Of a DNA stretch of 64,000 nucleotides, positions 23,617 through 32,640 are shown piece after piece. The stretch is from a virus. Under the pieces are notes generated by a model, which saw nothing but the letters and a program-made list of their open reading frames with translations, ran no database searches and was not told the origin of the DNA. The translations under genes and the position numbers were made by a program. Location of the stretch: positions 1 to 64,000 of the IMG/VR virus record IMGVR_UViG_3300030098_006570; one strand, 5' to 3'. Numbering within the stretch: the stretch's first letter is position 1; each line of letters opens with the position of its first letter.

Positions 23617-24450
23617 CTGTGCCGTTAGAGGCATCACCACCTTACCGACGTGTGCGCAATGTTGGCACTCAAAATCATATGAAATATCCAAGTCGGGCTT
23701 GATCTTTTCATAGGTGTTGCGTAGGTGCTTGACATCTCGGAGGGGCATCAAGGACACAAACTTATCGATGTCGCTTCGATCAGTATGTTCGTTTAGAGAA
23801 ACGATAACGGCTTTGAGGAGGTCGGTGCTGCGAGTGTCTGGTAGCTTCATCTTCTTTTTCTTTTCGGTGGTCTCGCTCAGAATACGCTCGTCGCGGCTGC
23901 ATAATAGCCGAACTTCCGCTTCCACCTGCGTGGTAGGCAACGTAATGATGAAATTCCCGGTCTCGGTGATCACCACGTCTGCCGGAACTTCTCCGCTTGT
24001 GACATGGCTAATGTCATCCAGATTAAATTCTTGCTCATTGGTCTCATTACACGCAGGACACTTAACGGTCGTCTCATAGAGGGGGCCGAATCCGGTAACC
24101 CGACAAGCGACCAATAAGGCGTTCTTGTCTCCAATCAATAAACTATCTACGATAATATTAGGATCCACAATAACCGACTGCAGCAGTCGATCAATGGCTA
24201 ATCCTTTGCGTACTAATGTTTCGGAAGTCAAGATATCTTCCTCTTTAGCTGTCATATGTCGAATTTCAATGGTATCAACACCAGCTAAGGGATGATCCTC
24301 GGGATAATACTTTCCACCCGAGGGCAACTCCACGAACTCTGTCGGAGTTACAAATGAAAATAATCCATTATCCGTTTTTTTTGCAATAGGGGGGGCGGGG
24401 GCGTTCGGCCGGGGTGCCCCGGTGCGGGTTGAGTTATTCCGTCTTCCCAT
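23596..24450 (-). CDS. Tail assembly chaperone / baseplate-hub assembly protein with zinc motifs
   Basis: 284 residues. The N-terminus is disordered (Pro/Ala rich). VELPSGGKYYPEDHPLAGVD and HMTAKEEDILTS are followed by a CPAC motif with a second cysteine pair CQHC near the end, forming a likely zinc site, and it closes with LTAQFFWPNS. Related proteins sit at this place in T4-type marine phages and are annotated as gp26-like hub or chaperone proteins. In frame 0 it ends at 23596. At the T7 run a +1 (or -2) shift would fuse it to the 63-residue extension. Confidence 0.78.
   Translation of the reverse strand: MGRRNNSTRTGAPRPNAPAPPIAKKTDNGLFSFVTPTEFVELPSGGKYYPEDHPLAGVDTIEIRHMTAKEEDILTSETLVRKGLAIDRLLQSVIVDPNIIVDSLLIGDKNALLVACRVTGFGPLYETTVKCPACNETNEQEFNLDDISHVTSGEVPADVVITETGNFIITLPTTQVEAEVRLLCSRDERILSETTEKKKKMKLPDTRSTDLLKAVIVSLNEHTDRSDIDKFVSLMPLRDVKHLRNTYEKIKPDLDISYDFECQHCAHVGKVVMPLTAQFFWPNS
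23610..23619 (-). other. Putative programmed ribosomal frameshift site
   Basis: Minus-strand CAG followed by seven T, then GG. Frame 0 reads CAG TTT TTT TGG; the extension frame reads TTT TTT GGC. The change is +1 or -2. A -1 slip would meet TAA at once. Confidence 0.65.
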
Positions 24451-24472
24451 TCATCACCTTCTTTCTAGATTA

Positions 24473-25048
24473 TTAGGGCTCCGTGACAGCAGCAACAGCC
24501 TCTCCCACGTCGTACTCTGCCCAATCATACTGTATTGTAAGGGAAATATTAAGCAGATTATCATTTTCGTAGTTAAGATCGCCAAACTTTGCGTCCGTAA
24601 TAAATGCATTCTCAAGGGTCCAAGTGCCCACGAGGCCACCCTGGCCACTAAGCTCCTGAATCACCACATTACCTAGAGCATCCACAGCCATTGCTTTGTT
24701 GACAGTGCCGGGTGCCTGGGATGGGTTATCGAATACTTCACGCTGTGTCGGAGGCTTGAGATAGCCCGACTTGATAAGCGCATCATAAAGGATCTTGTTA
24801 CCATCGGGATTGATGGCGTTAACGATGTTGGCGGTCACGGTGCCCCATGTAACCGTGCCGGGGTAGTAATAGGTGTTACCTAAGAACTTATGAGGAGTAG
24901 AACTAACCTGATAGTTAGGCTTCGTGACGTCTCGTGCAAGGTACGGCTCGTAGGCGAACTCGTTGTCTGCACTAGTCAGTCTAGGGAAATAAAGCAAAAA
25001 GCGATGTGATCGTTTCGGCTCGGATAGGGCGCTTGTCCAAAATGGCAT
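24473..25048 (-). CDS. Tail tube protein (gp19-like)
   Basis: 191 residues. The C-terminal strands WTLENAFITDAKFGDLNYEN and LLNISLTIQYDWAEYDVG are the signature of contractile-tail tube proteins. It follows the sheath gene directly, as in T4 (gp18-gp19). It stacks as hexameric rings around the tape measure to form the inner tail tube. Confidence 0.92.
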   Translation of the reverse strand: MPFWTSALSEPKRSHRFLLYFPRLTSADNEFAYEPYLARDVTKPNYQVSSTPHKFLGNTYYYPGTVTWGTVTANIVNAINPDGNKILYDALIKSGYLKPPTQREVFDNPSQAPGTVNKAMAVDALGNVVIQELSGQGGLVGTWTLENAFITDAKFGDLNYENDNLLNISLTIQYDWAEYDVGEAVAAVTEP

Positions 25049-25087
25049 CTGTCATAGTCTCCTTATATACGTTCTAAAGTTAAGTAG

Positions 25088-25111
25088 TGCGGGAGTTCAA
25101 AACCTCCCGCA
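25088..25111 (-). terminator. Hairpin between sheath and tube genes
   Basis: Perfect 8-base stem TGCGGGAG / CTCCCGCA around GTTTTGAA on the minus strand. No T-run follows, so it could attenuate or stabilise the message and does not need to end it fully. Confidence 0.4.
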
Positions 25112-25114
25112 TTA

Positions 25115-27985
25115 TTAGTCGTCAAATGCTGCTCCTGTGCGAGTGATGTTGAAGTCAATCGCAATGAACTCGATTGCACGAGCCGGCTTGAGGAAGATGC
25201 GCGCATACAGAATGTTGCGATCAACCAAGTCGGGGGTCGTTGTTGTATCATCAAGGACAACCTTGTAGTCAGTCAAGCCGAAGTTTGTCTGGACATTAGC
25301 CAAGAAGGGATTGACCTGAGAGGTGAAGCGGAGCCATGTCTGCTGCACATTGGGATCAAAAAGCAATCCGGAAGCGATCTGCGAGATGCGCTTCTTGACG
25401 AAGATCATCAGACGACGGACATTGATGCGGTCGAGGGCCGAGGGAGTAACCTGCAGCGTCTTTTGTCCAAAGACCACAATTCCTTCGCTGGGGAACTTCG
25501 CAATCGGGTTAATGTTTGCGGAGTACAGGTCATCACGGTTCTGCCGTGTAAGCTGCTGCGAAACATCGATGATTGGAATACCTGCCGATCCCTCACTCAG
25601 GCCGCCGCGGTTGAAGCCTGCCGGTGCAAACCAAACCTGGGTCTTCCGCTGGGAACTTGAGAAAGTACCGATCGCTGCCACAGAGGGAGGCACCCACAGC
25701 ATCGCACCATTGATGCTATCACGGGCTCGGAGCCACGGATAGAAAGTGCAACCATAAGAGCTGTTGAGGCCGCGGTTACGCAGATTGGTAATAATTGTAT
25801 TCAGTGCGGCCGACGTGTTGTTGCGGGTAATTTGGCGCCCTTCAGCACGCGGGCTAAAGCCGCCGGCGACATCGACCACCGCTAGCGCGTCGCCGCGGTC
25901 CTCACATGTCTGAATGAGGTGAGTGGTGAGGCCGTCGTCCGTAAGGCCCGGGACCGAGGCAAGATTCATCTCCACCACTTCCGGGTCGGCCGTAGCATCA
26001 ATGGCTCGCTTGATGGTGGAACGAGCGTAGTTCAGATCTTCATCGTTGCTATCATCAATAAATGTGTTTCGGAATGGATCCATTTCCACAATATTGAGAC
26101 CATTAAATCCGCCGTAAACAGGAAGGGTAAAGCGGTCATAACCTGCATCCAGAACACCCACAGTCGAGCCGGTGGCAGCAGTGTATGATGTGCCTCCGGA
26201 CCGACCCGTTTGGGACCAGCGCGCAGTGCCAGCGTTGGGGCCGATATCATCAAGCGAGAAAGCTACCGAGCGTTCCGTTTGAGCATTCGGCGGAGTGAAG
26301 GATCCGACAATGCCGCCGCGCGGACGTACAATGTCCACCACTGATGGAGCGAAGCGAGTGCTCGCAAGAGAGACAGTTGTTCGGAAACCAAAATATGCAT
26401 CGGTCTGGTTGCTCAGGCCACCCTCGCTCGCACTAACGCGGAAAGCGGGGGTAGGATAGAGAAGATTGGCCGCGAGGGCTGTAGAGGCACTAAGAAGCGA
26501 GAGAATGGGAAGTGCCGACGAGGCAGTCACGGCTGTAGGGAAGTCGGTTCTGGAGCCAGTAATCCAATTGCCACCGCGGGAGGTGGCCGCGGCCTCTATG
26601 TCTTCATCCCGCCATTTGGTAATCCCGAGGTAACCAAAGGGCAAGTATCGAGCATCGGTTGCGCCCGCATCCACATCGCTGTTCATCTGCACACGAATGT
26701 ACTCGGAAACATTGGGCCAATCACCAAGTGTTCGATATCGTCGCTCGCTCGGAACCCAGCTGGTATACTGGCTTCCAATCTTGCGCGCAACATAGTTGAG
26801 TGAGTTAGGGTTGAGATCACAATCGTTGAACTGTTCAATTACTTCAACTACATTGTCACTATCGCTAAGCCGGCGAACTACTACCGAGAAGGTTCCATAG
26901 GGATTGCTGGTGTTAGTAGATTCCTTAATATCCTGAATGGAAACCTTGATATTACGGTTGCTCCAATCACCCGCTTCATTCAGAGTGACAACCTTGAAGA
27001 GCTGTTGCTGATTGGCAGCCACATAGCTCGCAAAATCATTGCTCAGATCTTGGCCGATCACAAACGCACCTTCGGCACCCACGACCTGGCTCTGGAAGTT
27101 GCTGGCTGCTTGACTGCTTCCACTGTTATAAAGAGGAAGGATGGCACCGAAATACACACCGCTCGCAATGTTGGATTTAAGGTGCTGATCGAAGGTTTCG
27201 CCCAGGAAGTAATTTACTTGCTGGGACGGGCTTGTCACCGTGCCATTGGTCAGCTGCGGATTAGTGTTGAAAATATTGCGAATGTACTTTTCAGAATTGG
27301 TATCAAAGTTAAAAGAACTCGTCAGGTCCGTGGTGCCCGAAACATTAGCAATACAGACCTTGAACTCATAGTTGGCGTTACTGATGGCATGCATAACAGC
27401 GTTGGTGCCTCGGGCGGCCACGGGAGTGGACAGCACCGAGCCCGTACCGCGTTGCACGACAATGTTCCCCGACAGCGAGACTGTAGTACCATTGGCGACA
27501 TACCAGATAGCAGCCAGCGCGCCAGTGAGAGGGGTGCCGCCAGTGGATCCACCACCGGAGCCGGCCGGGAGTGAGCCCGAGTCGAAAATGAACAACCCAT
27601 AGGCGCTAGCGGTGGCGCGCGAAGAAAGCTGCCAGCCAGCCAGGCCTGCTCCGGATGCATTAGGAGACTGCGATCCGAGGAGGCGAATATAAGTCAGAGG
27701 AGAACTGTTGCGGAGATAAGCTTGTGCGGCGTAGGTGCCATACATGGGGGAAACTTGATTCCCTTCGCGCCATACATCTCCACCCGTTCCACCGGGGACA
27801 GGGGCGCCAAATACATTCACAAATTCCGAAAAGGAATTTACTGTAACGGGGCGTAGTGCGGGGCCCTTCTCGGCACGTCCGATAATGACGGGGCCGATGC
27901 CTGCAGGAGAGGCGGGCAGCTGAGAGTTGTCAATTTCATTGACGAAAACCCCCGGCGATACAAATCTATAATTCTTTACTGACAT
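25115..27985 (-). CDS. Tail sheath protein (gp18-like)
   Basis: 956 residues, longer than T4 gp18 (659). The N-terminus VSPGVFVNEIDNS and VGPVIIGRAEKGP-like segment (here IGPVIIGRAEKGP) and the C-terminus, RRLMIFVKKRISQIASGLLF through FNITRTGAAFDD, are conserved sheath ends that form the inter-subunit mesh. The extra length lies in central Ser/Thr/Gly-rich domains facing outward. It contracts to drive the tube into the host. Confidence 0.94.
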   Translation of the reverse strand: MSVKNYRFVSPGVFVNEIDNSQLPASPAGIGPVIIGRAEKGPALRPVTVNSFSEFVNVFGAPVPGGTGGDVWREGNQVSPMYGTYAAQAYLRNSSPLTYIRLLGSQSPNASGAGLAGWQLSSRATASAYGLFIFDSGSLPAGSGGGSTGGTPLTGALAAIWYVANGTTVSLSGNIVVQRGTGSVLSTPVAARGTNAVMHAISNANYEFKVCIANVSGTTDLTSSFNFDTNSEKYIRNIFNTNPQLTNGTVTSPSQQVNYFLGETFDQHLKSNIASGVYFGAILPLYNSGSSQAASNFQSQVVGAEGAFVIGQDLSNDFASYVAANQQQLFKVVTLNEAGDWSNRNIKVSIQDIKESTNTSNPYGTFSVVVRRLSDSDNVVEVIEQFNDCDLNPNSLNYVARKIGSQYTSWVPSERRYRTLGDWPNVSEYIRVQMNSDVDAGATDARYLPFGYLGITKWRDEDIEAAATSRGGNWITGSRTDFPTAVTASSALPILSLLSASTALAANLLYPTPAFRVSASEGGLSNQTDAYFGFRTTVSLASTRFAPSVVDIVRPRGGIVGSFTPPNAQTERSVAFSLDDIGPNAGTARWSQTGRSGGTSYTAATGSTVGVLDAGYDRFTLPVYGGFNGLNIVEMDPFRNTFIDDSNDEDLNYARSTIKRAIDATADPEVVEMNLASVPGLTDDGLTTHLIQTCEDRGDALAVVDVAGGFSPRAEGRQITRNNTSAALNTIITNLRNRGLNSSYGCTFYPWLRARDSINGAMLWVPPSVAAIGTFSSSQRKTQVWFAPAGFNRGGLSEGSAGIPIIDVSQQLTRQNRDDLYSANINPIAKFPSEGIVVFGQKTLQVTPSALDRINVRRLMIFVKKRISQIASGLLFDPNVQQTWLRFTSQVNPFLANVQTNFGLTDYKVVLDDTTTTPDLVDRNILYARIFLKPARAIEFIAIDFNITRTGAAFDD

Positions 27986-28021
27986 AAGACAAGGTCTCCT
28001 AAACCGTAGATATTCTTATTC

Positions 28022-28028
28022 TAAATAG
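28022..28028 (-). promoter_or_regulatory. Candidate late promoter motif (CTATTTA) before the sheath gene
   Basis: Minus-strand TACTATTTAGAATAAG, 36 bases before the sheath ATG. Same core as the other intergenic sites. Confidence 0.4.
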
Positions 28029-28062
28029 TACGGAATGCGGGCAAGAGAATAGCGCAAGGATA

Positions 28063-29007
28063 TTATTCTCTATAAAACGCATCCTTCACGGTAGTGGGGA
28101 TATCCCCCAGCATAGTTTTCTCCCGAGAAAATTTGAATTCCACCGCATTTTCGCGTTTCACAATACGGGGACGCTCTTGGTTTTCCCCCAAACCGATAAG
28201 GTACCCGAGCACCTCGACGCTGATATTGGTTTCATAGTTGCGTTCGGCCATTGCGAGGTTCGCTTGGTTCGCATTATTCTGGAAATTGCCATTGATGAAC
28301 ACTTCATAAAAATGCCCCTCTTTGTGAATCCGCCGCGGCATCCGGGAATTCCCAGGAACCGTAACAAACGGCTGAATAAGCTGATTCATTTGTTGCTGAT
28401 ACTCGGTGCGAATAGATATCTGATACTGGACCTTTACCCACGTAGGGAGAGGGATACTCATCGTCTCATAAACGACCCTCTGGGTGGTCATGTCCCGGCT
28501 GGGGCTATTATACATTCGCGATCGCACATCATGGTTGGGCCCATAGCGGCGGTTGGCGGCGGCATTTTGGAATTCTGCCGTCTTTTTTTGATTGATGCGG
28601 CGGGCGACGGTGATCGTTCCGCCTTTGGCATCCGGATAAGGATACATATTGGCAAACACGGTACCCCGAAAATCCTGCTCTTTGGTAACCTCTGTGCGAG
28701 TCAGCGTGAGAAGAGGCAAAATTAGGGTGCCTTCATCATCGCGCAACTCTTTATTGTTCTTAATCTGATAGGCGCGTTCCGCCGTTACCCACAGAGGTGG
28801 GACGCGCCGGAAACCTTCGTTGGTAGTAACAAAAAGATCCAAATCGTGCGTCAAGAAATCTAGCATGGCACCATCAATAGTTTCCAGAGTAGACTCCATG
28901 AATTCTATAACCTGCAATTCACCTTCCACGCCAGGATCGCCCACATGATCAAAGCGCCTGGGGAGTTTTGCTTGTAGTTGTTTTTGACTCTTCTTACTTC
29001 GGGACAT
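28063..29007 (-). CDS. Neck / tail completion protein candidate
   Basis: 314 residues, basic N-terminus (MSRSKKSQKQLQAKLPRRFD). Segments ETMSIPLPTWVKVQYQISIR and ENAVEFKFSREKTMLGDIPT fit tail-terminator or sheath-stabiliser proteins that sit between neck and sheath genes (T4 gp15 position). The start is 29007; it overlaps the upstream stop by 14 bases. Confidence 0.68.
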   Translation of the reverse strand: MSRSKKSQKQLQAKLPRRFDHVGDPGVEGELQVIEFMESTLETIDGAMLDFLTHDLDLFVTTNEGFRRVPPLWVTAERAYQIKNNKELRDDEGTLILPLLTLTRTEVTKEQDFRGTVFANMYPYPDAKGGTITVARRINQKKTAEFQNAAANRRYGPNHDVRSRMYNSPSRDMTTQRVVYETMSIPLPTWVKVQYQISIRTEYQQQMNQLIQPFVTVPGNSRMPRRIHKEGHFYEVFINGNFQNNANQANLAMAERNYETNISVEVLGYLIGLGENQERPRIVKRENAVEFKFSREKTMLGDIPTTVKDAFYRE

Positions 29008-29491
29008 GGAAATTACCCTTACGCGACTTGATGCACTCAGCACTCACTTGAAATATATGCTCTACCTGACCAAAGTAGTAACGCGTGTTATTATAAGTAC
29101 GTACGATTTCATAAAACTCGTCGCCATATTGAACAAAGTCTCCAACGCGAACAAATAAGTCTTGGTCTTCTACCAACCTGCGACGATGAAAGTTAACCGT
29201 GAGCTTGGTCTTGTACTCATAACCATATTTTTCATTAGTCTGCTCGTTGTCCACGATGACGTATGCATACACTCGCACCGCGGGAAGCGTAACTTTGTTG
29301 ATGGCCTCGCCGTATACGTCATGAAAGTTAGTATCTTCCAGGGAAACAGGATAATAGGCAATCGTTTGCCCCAACACCCGTTCAGCTAATTCGTCATTAA
29401 CCTGCTTAACAAGATCGCGCTCCTTCTTCCCAAAGAACATGGGAGGAGGGGGAGCTGCTGGCTGTGTCCACTTGTCTTTAGGGTCCGCCAT
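28994..29491 (-). CDS. Head closure / neck protein candidate (gp14 position)
   Basis: 165 residues. A Pro-rich N-terminus (PAAPPPPMFFGKKER) precedes a beta-barrel-like core (LFVRVGDFVQYGDEFYEIVR), typical of head-closure proteins. Position between connector and tail completion genes supports this. Sequence alone is not decisive. Confidence 0.68.
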   Translation of the reverse strand: MADPKDKWTQPAAPPPPMFFGKKERDLVKQVNDELAERVLGQTIAYYPVSLEDTNFHDVYGEAINKVTLPAVRVYAYVIVDNEQTNEKYGYEYKTKLTVNFHRRRLVEDQDLFVRVGDFVQYGDEFYEIVRTYNNTRYYFGQVEHIFQVSAECIKSRKGNFHVPK

Positions 29492-29498
29492 GACTCAA

Positions 29499-30764
29499 TT
29501 ACCCTACAAAGATGCCTTGCGGAATGTTCTCCATAACTTTCTTGGTTGAATCCTGGAGGGTAGCATCCTTCGCTGCAAGCTCTGTATATGTAAGTTCGTC
29601 AAGCGTCGTCTTCAGTTCCGTACGGAGCATTTCTTGCTCTGCCTTAGCCTGGGACAGCAATTCAGCGGCGTTGAGAGTAACACTTTCGCCAGGAATAGGA
29701 ACTGTGGCGAACTTGCCCCGGACCTGTCCCAGCATTTCTTTTGTCAAAGCCAAAGCAAACCTTCGAATCCATTGCTTACCAATCGCATTAATATTCTCGT
29801 AAGGCAGGTTTGTAAAGGGCAGCGTATTCATGTTGTTGATACCCTTGATGCCCGACTTAGGCTCTCCGGCGCCTTCGGACCAGGGATCATATTGGTTTTC
29901 AATAGTAAACTGAATCCAAAACTTATCGGGGCTTGTGCTATCGGGCTGTGGGAATATCCTCAGTTTATTGTTTTTAATCTCATATGAGTAATGAGAGATA
30001 CGAGTATAGATAGCATCTTCATAAGCCATCGCTTGTAGTTTATTCTGCCACACCGGCACAATTTCAAATGTAGAATCATCAGCATACTGGCCGTACGTAC
30101 GCAGGTTCCCCACCACTGAGAAGCCTCCATAGTATCCATAGAATCGCCACATCGCGCGGGGCGTCTTGTAAAATACCTTACGCACTACAATTCGCTTATC
30201 CTGCACCTGACCCGCATAAGGAAGGGTGGCGGTAAGGGCCGACGACGCTGAGATGATGGCTTGCAGGTCATAGTCCTGCTGCAGGGGTACCATATCAAAG
30301 GATCCGGAATAGATCGGCAGGGTTCCTCCCAAACCGGTTTCAGTGGCCGAGCGTTCAGACACTCGACGCGCAAAACCATAATCAAATCGTGGATATGCAA
30401 GCGATGCGCTCGCACCAGAAAGAGCATTGGTGATGATGCCATCATGATCAAAAGTACCCGTGGGGGCACCGAGGAGATCCGATAAAGCATTCTTACTTTG
30501 ATGAATGTTTACCAAATATGAATATTCTAAAACTGCCTCTTCATATGCGGCGTACACATTACCGGGGGCTAGCTCAATATCCAGAACGTCACCTCCCAGC
30601 TTTTTATAGGTAAAAGCTACTTGGTCAGCTGCGCCCGAAACAAAAGACGTAGAACTTGCATAAATTCCAAAAGGCAATGCGGCAGCGACTGCGGAGGTGG
30701 TCCCGGTAACCGGTAAGATATTGGCATTACTGGTAGATGCGGGGTTTAGATTAGGGATGGCCAT
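29499..30764 (-). CDS. Head-tail connector / neck protein candidate
   Basis: 421 residues. After a Ser/Ala-rich N-terminus come a helical and beta core and the C-terminal helix IRRFALALTKEMLGQVRGKF with ATVPIPGESVTLNAAELLSQ. I recognise this ending from neck/adaptor proteins encoded beside the capsid gene in T4-type marine phages. It lies just downstream of the capsid terminator. Confidence 0.7.
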   Translation of the reverse strand: MAIPNLNPASTSNANILPVTGTTSAVAAALPFGIYASSTSFVSGAADQVAFTYKKLGGDVLDIELAPGNVYAAYEEAVLEYSYLVNIHQSKNALSDLLGAPTGTFDHDGIITNALSGASASLAYPRFDYGFARRVSERSATETGLGGTLPIYSGSFDMVPLQQDYDLQAIISASSALTATLPYAGQVQDKRIVVRKVFYKTPRAMWRFYGYYGGFSVVGNLRTYGQYADDSTFEIVPVWQNKLQAMAYEDAIYTRISHYSYEIKNNKLRIFPQPDSTSPDKFWIQFTIENQYDPWSEGAGEPKSGIKGINNMNTLPFTNLPYENINAIGKQWIRRFALALTKEMLGQVRGKFATVPIPGESVTLNAAELLSQAKAEQEMLRTELKTTLDELTYTELAAKDATLQDSTKKVMENIPQGIFVG

Positions 30765-30789
30765 GTATAATCCTCAATTAGACTATTAC

Positions 30790-30796
30790 TAAATAG
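30790..30796 (-). promoter_or_regulatory. Candidate late promoter motif (CTATTTA) before the neck operon
   Basis: Minus-strand TCTATTTAGTAATAG directly behind the capsid terminator hairpin, 25 bases before the next ATG. This is a sensible place to restart transcription. Confidence 0.45.
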
Positions 30797-30826
30797 AAAG
30801 CCCCGCCTCAAAAGAGACGGGGCTTT
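30797..30826 (-). terminator. Hairpin terminator after the capsid gene
   Basis: Near-perfect stem AAAGCCCCG-C/T-CTC with its complement around TTTT, ending GGGGCTTTC on the minus strand. It sits about 30 bases past the capsid stop. Confidence 0.75.
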
Positions 30827-30855
30827 CAGTATTTTGACCTTAAGTCAGGCTAGTA

Positions 30856-32613
30856 CTAGACTAGACCACGCACAATTACGAGTCCATACATATCAGGACG
30901 GACCATCTTCTTGGCGTATCGGGTCATCACGCCCTTACGGGGCACGAAGTCTTCAACACCGAAGATCGTAGGTGTGGTCTGCAGCGGCACATAAGGTGCA
31001 TACACATAGCCGCTCTCAAGGAAGCTACTGCCACGTCGACCCACCAGGAGAACCTGACGGGGGAAGTAAGCATCGACAAAGATGTCGAACTTCTTGGAAA
31101 GCGAACCAACCTTGACAGCACCGGCATCGCCGCGCTCATCATCAGCAGTCACATTGGCACGGAAGCCAGCCGTGAACTCAAGAATGTTGGCAACTTCAGG
31201 TCCGCAGACGACGAAGTTGGCAGCACCACGGAGAGTCTTACGGTGGATTGCAGCCGAAACCTCGTTGATTGTCTCAACAAGAGTCTCATACCACTCACTC
31301 ACGTTACCCGTGAAGTCAGCCGTACCAGCGGCCAGAGGCGTACCAGTGTCACGGTTGACAAACTGGCCGGGGTTCCGGCTCCAGTACTTCACACCAGCCC
31401 GAGCACCGATACGAAGGTCCTCAAGGATCTCCTGATCGATTTCAAGAGCGATCTGCTCAGAAAGAATCTGAGTCAGCTCGACTTCGGCGTCAAGGTTGTG
31501 GTAGGCGTTAAGATCCTGTCCTAACTCCGGGGTCCACTTGGCCTTGAGCTTCTTGGTGATCGCCGTGACAGACACGGAATCGACCTTGATGTCGATCTCG
31601 GGAATGTCAGCACTACCTTCGAGTCCCCATGTGGAAGTCGGGAGAACCGCACCAACGGGGGCACCAGCACCAGCAAAGTTGTCGGTGATAGTGAAGTAGA
31701 AGGCGTTACGGCCTGTACCAGCACCAGCAACAGTCGGAACCAGCGAGGACGACAGCTGACCGGGGTTTTGGCCACCAGCATAGTCGACAAGAGTCACAAG
31801 CAGGGTGGTGTTCGGAGCATTCGGATCGCGGCGGGTAAGGCTACGGCGAATGGCTGCCGCGGGAGCACCCGCAATGGCACCCGTGGGAGCCAGCGTAATC
31901 AGATCGTCCGTGTTGAGCTGGGCGTTGACAAGCTGAGCCAAAGGCACAGTAGCAACAGCGAACGTGGTACCACTGGGGAGATCCGCATCGAACTCAAGCA
32001 GGCTCTGCTCAGTCCGCAGAGCAGCTGCGCCGCGGAAGTTCAGAATGCTAGACGTCGAGACAGTACCCGAAGCAACAATCGTAATTCCTGTGCACAGCAG
32101 CGACGAGGTCGGAGACGAGTAGCCGTTGTTGAGAGCATAAGGACCGTCCTCAGAGAACGCACCGGTAAGGTTGACACCACCAGTAAGCTGGGCACCCACC
32201 ACGTTGCCTCCGTAAATGGACGAACCACTGGGGTAGCCATCATCGAAGACACCACGAGCACGACCACCGATCTGACCAGAGATCGTGAAGTCGAGGAAGA
32301 AGATGAGGCCTGAGGGCAGGCTCATCGGCTGGACGCTAACGAGATCGTTGGCGATCAGGTTGCCGAAGACTCGGCGAACGAGGGGGAATGCAACAGCTGC
32401 AAAACCCTCAACGTCACCAGCACTCATGCTGGAAGACTCACGGAGAAGCTCCTTTGCCTGGTTCTCAAGCAATCGGGCCATTCCGTTCCGAAGACCATCA
32501 TCGCTAATTCCCTCAAGCAGTCCGGTGTTCTCCCACTTAGAAATGAGAGCGGCACCTTCGGCCGAGAGGTCACGGTTGACGATTCCTTCGGTTAATTTCT
32601 GTACAATAGACAT
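30856..32613 (-). CDS. Major capsid protein (gp23-like)
   Basis: 585 residues. The N-terminal segment ISKWENTGLLEG and MARLLENQAKELLRES parallels T4 gp23, where the prohead protease removes 65 residues. VRRVFGNLIANDLVSVQPMS matches the start of the HK97-like core in T4-type capsids. The insertion region is Gly/Thr rich, and the C-terminus PRKGVMTRYAKKMVRPDMYG is conserved. Flanked by the scaffold gene and a terminator. Confidence 0.93.
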   Translation of the reverse strand: MSIVQKLTEGIVNRDLSAEGAALISKWENTGLLEGISDDGLRNGMARLLENQAKELLRESSSMSAGDVEGFAAVAFPLVRRVFGNLIANDLVSVQPMSLPSGLIFFLDFTISGQIGGRARGVFDDGYPSGSSIYGGNVVGAQLTGGVNLTGAFSEDGPYALNNGYSSPTSSLLCTGITIVASGTVSTSSILNFRGAAALRTEQSLLEFDADLPSGTTFAVATVPLAQLVNAQLNTDDLITLAPTGAIAGAPAAAIRRSLTRRDPNAPNTTLLVTLVDYAGGQNPGQLSSSLVPTVAGAGTGRNAFYFTITDNFAGAGAPVGAVLPTSTWGLEGSADIPEIDIKVDSVSVTAITKKLKAKWTPELGQDLNAYHNLDAEVELTQILSEQIALEIDQEILEDLRIGARAGVKYWSRNPGQFVNRDTGTPLAAGTADFTGNVSEWYETLVETINEVSAAIHRKTLRGAANFVVCGPEVANILEFTAGFRANVTADDERGDAGAVKVGSLSKKFDIFVDAYFPRQVLLVGRRGSSFLESGYVYAPYVPLQTTPTIFGVEDFVPRKGVMTRYAKKMVRPDMYGLVIVRGLV

Positions 32614-32640
32614 TTTATAACCTCCTATAATTGTTGAATG

